This document shows, one piece after another, positions 1 to 6,215 of a DNA stretch of 9,559 bases. The DNA is from Bryobacterales bacterium (GTDB taxonomy: Bacteria; Acidobacteriota; Terriglobia; Bryobacterales; Bryobacteraceae), in assembly GCA_003487005.1 (NCBI GenBank), contig DNFG01000101.1:1-9559 (forward strand), in the 5' to 3' direction. A model generated the notes under the pieces. That model was not told the DNA's origin. It did not search any database and saw only the letters and a program-made list of their open reading frames with translations. Both the position numbers and the translations under genes were made by a program. Positions within the stretch are counted from its first letter, which is position 1. Each line of letters begins with the position of its first letter.

Positions 1-1275
<1,275 letters not shown>

Positions 1276-1328
1276 GGAAGAGTGGACGCCCTTTCGGGGG
1301 ATTGCCGGCCCAGCGGCGGGATGCTTTC

Positions 1329-1334
1329 ATTATA
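1329..1334 (-). promoter_or_regulatory. -10 element of a probable miaB promoter
   Basis: Read on the minus strand this is a perfect TATAAT. It predicts a start near 1322 and a leader of about 47 bases before the miaB ATG. No good -35 is present at 16-18 bases (the best is GCCGTT). The -35 zone lies inside the inverted repeat at 1343-1373. Confidence 0.5.
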
Positions 1335-1336
1335 AG
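1331..1336 (+). promoter_or_regulatory. Possible -10 for the repeat-protein gene, overlapping the miaB -10
   Basis: TATAAG on the plus strand matches the consensus at 5 of 6 positions but lacks the important final T. The predicted +1 (about 1343) is the first base of the inverted repeat, so the transcript would open with a stem-loop. No convincing -35 at normal spacing; a TTGCCG at 1302-1307 is 23 bases away, too far. Confidence 0.3.
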
Positions 1337-1342
1337 CGGGGG

Positions 1343-1373
1343 TCTATCGGGAACGGCGCACGCCGCCGATAGA
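1343..1373. repeat. Interrupted inverted repeat in the miaB/repeat-protein divergent gap
   Basis: Arms TCTATCGG (1343-1350) and CCGATAGA (1366-1373) are perfectly complementary. Inside them CGGCG (1354-1358) and CGCCG (1361-1365) also pair, with a GAA bulge on the left. As RNA on the plus strand this is a stable hairpin ending 7 bases before the ATG at 1381. As DNA it covers the -35 zone of the miaB promoter. It could be an operator or a 5' stem-loop; there is no T tract, so it is not an intrinsic terminator. Confidence 0.65.
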
Positions 1374-1380
1374 CGGATTG

Positions 1381-2367
1381 ATGAGGGTACTGCTGCTTGC
1401 ACTGCTTGCCGCTTCCACGCTCGCCGCCTGGCAGGCTGAAAGGCGGACTTACGTCTTCGACCCCGAAGGCCGCCGGACTCTCTGGAGCGGCGCCACCAGC
1501 GGCGACACCCGCCGGATCTCGCTCGGCCGCGACATGAACGGCCGCGAGGCCAAGGTCGAGGAGGTGGAGGAGAAGGTCCTCCGCGATGCCGGCGGCGTGA
1601 AGGTCGTCGAGCGTCTGATTCGCCGCTTCGACCCCAACGGCCGGCCCCTGCCGCCCGAAAAGGAACTGGTCGAGACGACCACCCGGCCCGGCGGCGCCGT
1701 CTCCACCGCCACCACCGTCTACAAAGCCGATCTGAACGGACGGCTCCAGCCCGCCGAGCGCATTGTGGAGGACTCCCGGCAATCCGGCCCGCTCACCACC
1801 ACCGAAACCCGCGTCGAGAGGCCCACCATCAACGGCGCCTTCGCGCCCATCGAGCGGCGCGTCGCCCAGGAGCGGGCGGGCGACCAGAGCAGCGAACGCG
1901 AAGAGACCAGCTATCTGCCTGATACCAATGGACGTTTTCAGGAAGCCGCCCGGCGCGTGGCCCGGAGCGTCAAGGAGGGAGAAACCGTCCGCGAACAGGT
2001 GGACGAATACGAAGCCGCCACCTCCGGCCAACTTCAGCTCAGCCGCCAGTCCATCGCGCGCATCGAAAAGGACCCCAGCGGCGGAGAGCGCCGCGTCGTC
2101 GATGTCTTCGGACCGGCCGCCCCGGGACGCGCCGTCACCCCGGGTCAGCTCTCATTGCGCGAGCGCCAGATCATCGAAGTGACCGCCACGGCTCAAGGCG
2201 CGGTCGAAACCCTTTCGATTCAACGGCCTGCCTTGCAGGGCCGCGGCGAACTCGGAGAACCCGTCAAGATCTCGGAGACCGTCTGCACCGGCAAATGCCT
2301 GGCGCCACCGCCGTCACCGCCCAAGCCGGCTGCGCCAACTGCAGTAGAAAAGAAGCCCGGCCAATAG
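1381..2367 (+). CDS. Secreted protein of unknown function made of ~32-residue NG repeats
   Basis: 328 residues. An N-terminal signal peptide is clear (MRVLLLALLAASTLA, cleavage probably within residues 16-19). The rest is a tandem repeat with the core x-N-G-R-L/F-x-P-x-E-R. The conserved NG, or degenerate SG/PG/RG, falls near residues 53, 86, 119, 151, 183, 215, 254 and 288, a period of 32-33 with one longer step. Each unit reads as two charged, alternating strands joined by an NG turn, so a beta-meander or solenoid is likely. The C-terminus has the only mature cysteines (C302, C306) and a Pro/Lys tail. The ATG at 1381 is preferred to the TTG just before it because the signal peptide starts there; there is no clear Shine-Dalgarno. 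The last 54 bases overlap the convergent gene. The repeat loosely recalls YD or YwqK-type repeats, but the period differs. Function unknown; the export is inferred from the signal peptide. Confidence 0.82.
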   Translation: MRVLLLALLAASTLAAWQAERRTYVFDPEGRRTLWSGATSGDTRRISLGRDMNGREAKVEEVEEKVLRDAGGVKVVERLIRRFDPNGRPLPPEKELVETTTRPGGAVSTATTVYKADLNGRLQPAERIVEDSRQSGPLTTTETRVERPTINGAFAPIERRVAQERAGDQSSEREETSYLPDTNGRFQEAARRVARSVKEGETVREQVDEYEAATSGQLQLSRQSIARIEKDPSGGERRVVDVFGPAAPGRAVTPGQLSLRERQIIEVTATAQGAVETLSIQRPALQGRGELGEPVKISETVCTGKCLAPPPSPPKPAAPTAVEKKPGQ

Positions 2368-2700
2368 CGGCGGTCCGGCCAGAATCGAGCCCACCTTCAG
2401 GACGTGGAGCAGGCCCCAGTGGCCCATCATCTCGTTGTATGTGAAGAGGATACCGGCAGCCACCGCCAGCAGCAACCATGCCGCCACGCGCTCATAGCGC
2501 CACGCTAGAGCCGCCATCAGGGCAAACACCATCCCCGGCGCCGCCGTGTGAATCAGAAGGCCCCGCCACGACAGATGCTCGCTTAACCCCGACGCCAGCC
2601 CGAACCAGATCCAAAAAGCCGCCCACACCAGCAGAATCGCCCGTCCGGTGTTCCGCTCCCATCGCGCCGCGGGCCAGGCTCGCCATTCCACTTGCTGCAT
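2314..2700 (-). CDS. Small four-helix integral membrane protein, function unknown
   Basis: 128 residues, mostly membrane. Hydrophobic segments lie at about 20-39, 47-66, 72-88 and 101-120, separated by short charged loops. Trp and Arg cluster at the N-terminus, and helix 1 has an aromatic stretch (WAAFWIWFG). A TYNEMMGHWG stretch between helices 3 and 4 holds the most polar residues (N89, E90, H94) and is the best place for any functional site. The ATG at 2700 is fixed by an AGGAGG four bases upstream (2705-2710). It begins 49 bases after the stop of the small helix-turn-helix-like gene on the same strand, so the two may share a transcript. Its 3' end overlaps the convergent repeat-protein gene by 54 bases. 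I do not recognise the family with confidence. Confidence 0.8.
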   Translation of the reverse strand: MQQVEWRAWPAARWERNTGRAILLVWAAFWIWFGLASGLSEHLSWRGLLIHTAAPGMVFALMAALAWRYERVAAWLLLAVAAGILFTYNEMMGHWGLLHVLKVGSILAGPPLLAGLLFYCSWRSRLGR

Positions 2701-2704
2701 GGCG

Positions 2705-2710
2705 CCTCCT
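2705..2710 (-). promoter_or_regulatory. Consensus Shine-Dalgarno of the small membrane protein
   Basis: AGGAGG read on the minus strand, four bases before the ATG at 2700. It is the only full consensus ribosome site in the window and settles the start. Confidence 0.8.
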
Positions 2711-2749
2711 GCCCACAGTATAGGACTGGCCTGTCTGAATGAAAAGGGT

Positions 2750-3031
2750 CTACTGGAAGCGCTCCCGGACCCTCTCGCGATCCACCAGTTCGTCGAAAAC
2801 CGCCAGTACCTGCCGCCGGAAGTAATAGATTCGCTTGACGTTCTCGCGAAATTCGCCGTCGTAGTGAGGATGCGACAGCCACTTCTTGAAGGTCGAGGCC
2901 GGAATCTCGATGTCCCGCCTCAGTTTCTCGGGTGAATGTCCGCGCAGAAACAGCCCATAGAACATCGCCGCTTCGCGTTGCACCGCAAGCGGGTCGAGCT
3001 CCTCATGGACTGGAATGGGCTGGGCGGACAC
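2750..3031 (-). CDS. Small protein with helix-turn-helix-like core, function unknown
   Basis: 93 residues, starting MSAQPIPVHEELDP from GTG. A helix at about 14-31 is followed by SPEKLRRDIEI (33-43) and PASTFKKWLSH (44-54), which reads like a helix-turn-helix of the kind that chooses a DNA site. A long basic helix then runs to the end (61-93), rich in Arg, Glu and aromatics. A longer reading from an ATG at 3277 is possible, but its first 82 residues are low-complexity and antisense to the signal peptide of the opposite gene. The GTG at 3031 has GAGGG eight bases upstream (3040-3044) and a good promoter at 3063-3091, so I prefer it. The membrane-protein gene follows 49 bases downstream. A DNA-binding role is an inference; no partner or ligand is visible. 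Confidence 0.78.
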   Translation of the reverse strand: MSAQPIPVHEELDPLAVQREAAMFYGLFLRGHSPEKLRRDIEIPASTFKKWLSHPHYDGEFRENVKRIYYFRRQVLAVFDELVDRERVRERFQ

Positions 3032-3039
3032 GTTTCTTA

Positions 3040-3044
3040 CCCTC
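3040..3044 (-). promoter_or_regulatory. Shine-Dalgarno that selects the GTG start at 3031
   Basis: GAGGG on the minus strand, eight bases upstream of the GTG. It supports the short 93-residue product over the longer reading from 3277. Confidence 0.6.
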
Positions 3045-3062
3045 AATCGGCCAAAAAAGGTG

Positions 3063-3091
3063 AGTATAGACGCATCCGCAGGCGGCGGCAA
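3063..3091 (-). promoter_or_regulatory. Sigma-70-type promoter for the helix-turn-helix-like gene
   Basis: On the minus strand TTGCCG (3091-3086; 4/6 match) and TATACT (3068-3063; 5/6) are exactly 17 bases apart. The predicted start is near 3056, giving a 25-base leader that holds the Shine-Dalgarno. This is the best two-box promoter in the window. TATAGA (3065-3070) overlaps it on the plus strand and is a weaker -10 candidate for the gene at 3192. Confidence 0.6.
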
Positions 3092-3164
3092 TACCCCTCT
3101 ATCCCTGAGATGCAGCGACGGGCCCATTCGTTGCCCGCCGCTATGCAGTTTTTGGCGCCTGCGG
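3076..3164 (+). promoter_or_regulatory. Candidate structured leader of the gene at 3192 (alternative pairings)
   Basis: CCGCAGGCG (3076-3084) is a perfect nine-base complement of CGCCTGCGG (3156-3164) and would close a helix around the terminator-like hairpin at 3111-3147. A second pairing competes with it: 3082-3091 can pair with 3131-3141 (10 bp, C3136 bulged), which would break that hairpin. A third, CGCCT (3156-3160) with AGGCG (3180-3184), would bury the Shine-Dalgarno. The three are mutually exclusive. This matches no riboswitch class I know, and GC-rich DNA makes chance pairing fairly easy. Confidence 0.35.
3111..3153 (+). terminator. Terminator-like hairpin with T tract in a gene leader
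   Basis: TGCA plus GCGACGGGC (3111-3123) pair with GCCCGCCGC and TGCA (3133-3141, 3144-3147), with one A-C mismatch, a TA bulge and a nine-base loop. After one G come five T (3149-3153). It sits 38 bases before the ATG at 3192, with no plus-strand gene in the preceding 740 bases. It could therefore act as an attenuator of the 3192 gene, or only as a block to read-through from the repeat-protein gene. Confidence 0.5.
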
Positions 3165-3177
3165 CCGATAGATGCCT

Positions 3178-3182
3178 GGAGG
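3178..3182 (+). promoter_or_regulatory. Shine-Dalgarno that selects the ATG at 3192
   Basis: GGAGG, nine bases before the ATG at 3192. It rules in favour of this start over the in-frame ATG at 3015, whose product would carry 59 implausible residues before the signal peptide. Confidence 0.7.
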
Positions 3183-3191
3183 CGATCTACG

Positions 3192-4319
3192 ATGCGATGG
3201 ACCTGTCTGGCGGCCATGGCCGCGGTGGTTGTGGCTGCCCTGATGCTGGCGCCCGGCGTGCAGGCGGCCGACCCCATCTGGGCTTACACCCACCCGGAAG
3301 CCAAAGTGCTCATCGGGGTGGACTGGCAACGCGCCAAGGCGTCGCCCACAGCGGACATGATCCGAAAGCAGTTGATTGACCTTGGCGGCTCCAGGATGGA
3401 CATCTCCAAGGGTCTGGACTTCATCGAATCGGTGGACCGGATCCTGCTGACCGCGCCCGGCGAACTGAGCGGAACGGCCGCTGAATCGCCGATGCTGCTC
3501 GTCCTCCAGGGCAAGGTGGACCACGCCGCCCTGCGCAAGTCTCTGATTCCAGGCACTGCCGTGGAGCGCTACAAAGGTCTCGACCTCCTGATCGGGCCGC
3601 CCGGGGAAGGTGGCCAGGACCTGATCGCCGCCCTCGTCAGCGACTCCATCACCCTGCTCGGCGACCGCGCTTCGATTGAACTCGCCCTCGAAGACGGCCA
3701 CGGCCTGCGCGATGAAGCCCTCCGCGCCCGCGCCGATCAGATGGCTGCCTCCAGCGAGATCTGGATGATCGCCGCCACACCGCCCATGAAGCCCACCGCG
3801 GGCAGTGAAGCCAACCCGCTCGCTTCGTCTTTCGATGAACTGCAGGCGATGGACTTCGGTATCTCTCTGGCTCAGGGCCTGGGACTGAAGATGAACCTGG
3901 AGTTCAGCGACGCCGCCAGCGCCCAGAGCCTCGCACTTGGCGCCCAGATGCTGACCTCGATGATGATGTCCAGCGACAAAAACACCCCGGAAATGGCCCG
4001 AATTGCCCGGAGTCTCAACATTGAACAGACCGGCTCCACTCTCCGCGTGAACGTGGATATCCCGCTCGAACTCCTCCAGAAAGGCGTCATGCAAGCGCGC
4101 TCCGGCATCGAAGAGTCCGGCCCGCGCACGCTTGAAGGCCTGCTCGGCATCGGCCCGAAACCCGGCGCCATCCCAGGGGTCCGGCCCACGGTCAGCGGAG
4201 CCATTGAGCCGGTTCAGCCGGCCTGGCCGCGCGAACCCGAGCAGCGGACGATCCGGATCGTCGGCCTCGACGAGGGGGTCCGCGAGATCAACTATAGCGT
4301 CGGCGGCAAACGCCCCTAA
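3192..4319 (+). CDS. Secreted protein of unknown function, two-part alpha/beta architecture
   Basis: 375 residues. A Sec signal peptide (1-25) ends in the classic GVQA-ADP cleavage site. The mature part opens with a beta-helix pattern (VLIGVDWQRAKASPTADMIR, 39-58), then DRILLTAPG, LLVLQGKVD and SITLLGDRASIELAL. A second block (about 187-300) repeats the style with EIWMIAATPP, LGLKMNLEFSD, a Met-rich stretch (253-260) and LRVNVDIPLELLQKG. A Gly/Pro linker (about 318-346) leads to a short conserved-looking tail, RTIRIVGLDEGVREINY. The alternation of strand and helix and the 'own-value versus threshold' style recall DUF3352-like extracellular proteins, but I cannot confirm that. No catalytic motif is seen. 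The endonuclease/phosphatase-fold gene starts 17 bases after the stop and is probably cotranscribed. The leader is unusually structured. Confidence 0.87.
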   Translation: MRWTCLAAMAAVVVAALMLAPGVQAADPIWAYTHPEAKVLIGVDWQRAKASPTADMIRKQLIDLGGSRMDISKGLDFIESVDRILLTAPGELSGTAAESPMLLVLQGKVDHAALRKSLIPGTAVERYKGLDLLIGPPGEGGQDLIAALVSDSITLLGDRASIELALEDGHGLRDEALRARADQMAASSEIWMIAATPPMKPTAGSEANPLASSFDELQAMDFGISLAQGLGLKMNLEFSDAASAQSLALGAQMLTSMMMSSDKNTPEMARIARSLNIEQTGSTLRVNVDIPLELLQKGVMQARSGIEESGPRTLEGLLGIGPKPGAIPGVRPTVSGAIEPVQPAWPREPEQRTIRIVGLDEGVREINYSVGGKRP

Positions 4320-4336
4320 GCTAACCTGAAGGCAGG

Positions 4337-5236
4337 ATGCGCTTCGCCAGCCTGCTCTTCTGCCTGATTTTGACGCCCGCGGCGGCCGAAGCGCCGCCGG
4401 GACTGGACGAACTGCGCCGGGCGGGCGCGATTATCCAAACCTTTTCGGGACCCTCCATCCGGGTCCTCTGTTGGAATATCGAACGCGGCCAGCGTTTCGA
4501 CGGGGTCGCCGCCGCCCTCGCCGCCCATCCGGCGGACCTGCTCCTGCTTCAGGAGGTGGACTGGAACGCCCGCCGCAGCGGCAACCGCGATCTGGCCGCC
4601 GAATTCGCCCGCCGTCTCGGCCTCGAATCGGCATTCGCCGCCGAATTCCTCGAATTGGGCCAGCGCGTGGGAGGCAACCCGGCTTTTCACGGTCAGGCCA
4701 CCCTCAGCCGCCTGCCGGTGAGCCGCGCCCGCTTCCTCCGCCACCGGGAGCAGCACGGGAGTTGGCGTCCCAAAACGTGGCTCCCGAACTGGGCGATCTT
4801 CCAGCCCCGCGAAGGCGGCCGCCTCGCGCTGATCACCGAACACCAGACGCCGGCGGGCCTCCTCGTCGCTTACAATCTGCACCTGGAAAGCCGAGGGCCC
4901 GAATCGCTGCGCCTTGCCCAGATGCGAGAGGTCCTCGACGACATCCGCCACTACCCGCCCAAAACCACCATCCTCATCGCCGGCGACCTGAACACGAAAA
5001 AGGCGGATTCGCCCGTGCTCCAGGCCCCCCGCGATGCCGGTTTCGCCGCCGTTCTGGGCGGCCAAATCACGACCAAACGCGGCCAGCCGCTCGACTGGAT
5101 CTTCGTCCGCGGCCCCTGGAACCCTTCAGACGGCCGAATTCACTCCGAAATCCGCGCCGCCGACCACTATCCGCTGACCGTCACCTTGACACCACGCGAT
5201 CCAGCAACCCGCGGTACACCGCCCCGCCCGAACTGA
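4337..5236 (+). CDS. Secreted endonuclease/exonuclease/phosphatase family hydrolase
   Basis: 299 residues with an N-terminal signal sequence (about 1-19, MRFASLLFCLILTPAAAEA). The metal-dependent phosphodiesterase/phosphomonoesterase fold shared by DNase I, exonuclease III and sphingomyelinases is complete: N47 (CWNIE), E73 (LLQEVD, the metal-binding Glu), H182 with N180 (YNLHLES), D217 and N219 (GDLNTKK), D253 (LDWIF) and the catalytic D276-H277 pair (ADHYP). Substrate cannot be told from sequence; nucleic acid, phospholipid head group or inositol phosphate are all possible, and export suggests an extracellular one. The FC near residue 9 is not a proper lipobox. The ATG lies 17 bases after the upstream secreted protein, with AAGG just before it, so an operon is likely. 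The fold normally ends soon after ADHYPLTVTL; the last ~14 residues are an extension that overlaps the convergent gene by 56 bases. Confidence 0.93.
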   Translation: MRFASLLFCLILTPAAAEAPPGLDELRRAGAIIQTFSGPSIRVLCWNIERGQRFDGVAAALAAHPADLLLLQEVDWNARRSGNRDLAAEFARRLGLESAFAAEFLELGQRVGGNPAFHGQATLSRLPVSRARFLRHREQHGSWRPKTWLPNWAIFQPREGGRLALITEHQTPAGLLVAYNLHLESRGPESLRLAQMREVLDDIRHYPPKTTILIAGDLNTKKADSPVLQAPRDAGFAAVLGGQITTKRGQPLDWIFVRGPWNPSDGRIHSEIRAADHYPLTVTLTPRDPATRGTPPRPN

Positions 5237-6146
5237 AGACCACCCAGTGCGCCGCGGCCGTCAACAGCGCCAGCACCAGGATGAAAATCACGGTCTGCGA
5301 AAGGTCCCGCGACGCCGTGGCTGCCGCCGCACCGGGCGTGATGGAATGCTGCGCCGAAGTGGGTCCGTAGTTGACGTCCACGCGGGGAGGATTCGCGCGG
5401 AATGTGCCCACCGCGGTCACCTCCGCTCCGGGGCCGAGGATCCGCTCCCGGAGCAGCCAGTTCCGTTCCGCCAACCGCTGCCGGATCTCCGCGGCGCCGG
5501 CTTGTCCGGCCTCCATGCCGAGAGCCTCCCGGCCCAGGCGGTTAATCAGATTCGACGGGAGGCTGCCGGGGCTGCCCGAGACGAGAGCATCGCCCTCTTC
5601 GAGCGCGCCTGACCAGGTCTCCGGGGCGGAACTCCAATCCGCGCGAGCCAGATGGTTCGCGGCGCGGTCCAGATGCTCCGTGCCGGAAAACTGCTCTTCG
5701 GACAGCAACCGGAGGTTCGGAACCCCCGCCAGCGCGACCCGCCCGCCGGCGGTCTCCAGATAGCAGGGCGCCACGTCAATGCCCCGGAACGACGGCCTCG
5801 ACTGCCGGTTGTGCTCGTCCCAGTGCGGGGCGGTGGCGTTGTACCAGAGGACCAGTGCCTCGCGTCCGCTGAATGGCGCCACGGAGACCCGGCCCGCCGC
5901 CCGCAGCACGCCGCCCCCCCGGACCCTCTGTCCGTCCTGCCACTGTGCGGGGTCCGTCTCGGGCGCGGCCTTGGTCCGCCACGCCTCCGCCAGACCCTGC
6001 ACGCTCCCGGCGACCAGGGTCACCCCGCCCGCCAGCACAATCGCCACCAGCCACGCCCCGGGCAGTGCGCGCCGGTCCATCTCCCGCTTCTCAAGAAAGT
6101 ACGCCGCCGCAAACACGGCCAGCAGCACCAGTCCGGCTTTCAGCAT
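5181..6146 (-). CDS. Three-helix membrane protein with GIDE-like central region
   Basis: 321 residues. Two N-terminal membrane helices (about 2-18 and 30-48), a soluble middle (about 60-280) and one C-terminal helix (284-303). This is the layout of bacterial GIDE/MUL1-like proteins, in which the GIDE (BAM) domain lies between membrane segments. The middle has the expected signatures: a Gly-rich GGGVLRAAGRVSVAPFSGREALVLWYNAT (75-104), an LETAGGRVALAGV strand pair (130-142) and ERILGPGAEVTAVGTF (234-249). Unlike mitochondrial MUL1 there is no RING finger, so no ubiquitin role is implied. The function of bacterial members is unknown. The ATG at 6146 has GAGGAG seven bases upstream (6154-6159) and an extended -10 at 6187-6195. 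Threonine synthase lies 69 bases upstream on the same strand. The family assignment is tentative; the membrane topology is firm. Confidence 0.8.
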   Translation of the reverse strand: MLKAGLVLLAVFAAAYFLEKREMDRRALPGAWLVAIVLAGGVTLVAGSVQGLAEAWRTKAAPETDPAQWQDGQRVRGGGVLRAAGRVSVAPFSGREALVLWYNATAPHWDEHNRQSRPSFRGIDVAPCYLETAGGRVALAGVPNLRLLSEEQFSGTEHLDRAANHLARADWSSAPETWSGALEEGDALVSGSPGSLPSNLINRLGREALGMEAGQAGAAEIRQRLAERNWLLRERILGPGAEVTAVGTFRANPPRVDVNYGPTSAQHSITPGAAAATASRDLSQTVIFILVLALLTAAAHWVVFSSGGAVYRGLLDRVVSR

Positions 6147-6186
6147 CCCAGAACTCCTCGGCTTCCGCGCGATTCCCGATCGGCTG

Positions 6187-6195
6187 ATTCTAGCA
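6187..6195 (-). promoter_or_regulatory. Extended -10 promoter of the GIDE-like membrane gene
   Basis: TGCTAGAAT on the minus strand: TGn followed by a 5/6 -10 (TAGAAT). Extended -10 promoters often lack a -35, and none is visible here. The predicted start near 6180 gives a 34-base leader that carries GAGGAG. It suggests this gene can be expressed apart from thrC. Confidence 0.5.
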
Positions 6196-6215
6196 GGAAA
6201 GCGGGTGCCGTCCCA

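Noticed and set aside
1330..2031. A 233-codon minus-strand frame opposite the repeat-protein gene
   Set aside because: It is Gly-rich and antisense. The plus strand has a signal peptide and regular protein repeats, which random frames do not produce.
3015..3191. Upstream extension of the secreted-protein gene to the ATG at 3015
   Set aside because: It would add 59 residues before a perfect signal peptide and would translate through the leader hairpin. The ATG at 3192 has GGAGG at good spacing.
3032..3277. N-terminal extension of the helix-turn-helix-like gene to an ATG at 3277
   Set aside because: The extra 82 residues are low-complexity and run antisense to the opposite signal peptide. They would also place the start upstream of the best promoter (3063-3091).
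4352..4366. Possible lipoprotein signal in the phosphatase-fold enzyme (Cys at residue 9)
   Set aside because: The residues before the Cys (LLF) do not fit the lipobox, and the Cys lies inside the hydrophobic core rather than after it.
6176..6183. Palindrome CCGATCGG between thrC and the GIDE-like gene
   Set aside because: Eight-base palindromes are common in GC-rich DNA. It has no T tract, and no second copy marks it as an operator.
6147..6215. A terminator for thrC
   Set aside because: I searched the 69-base gap for a GC stem followed by T on the minus strand and found none.
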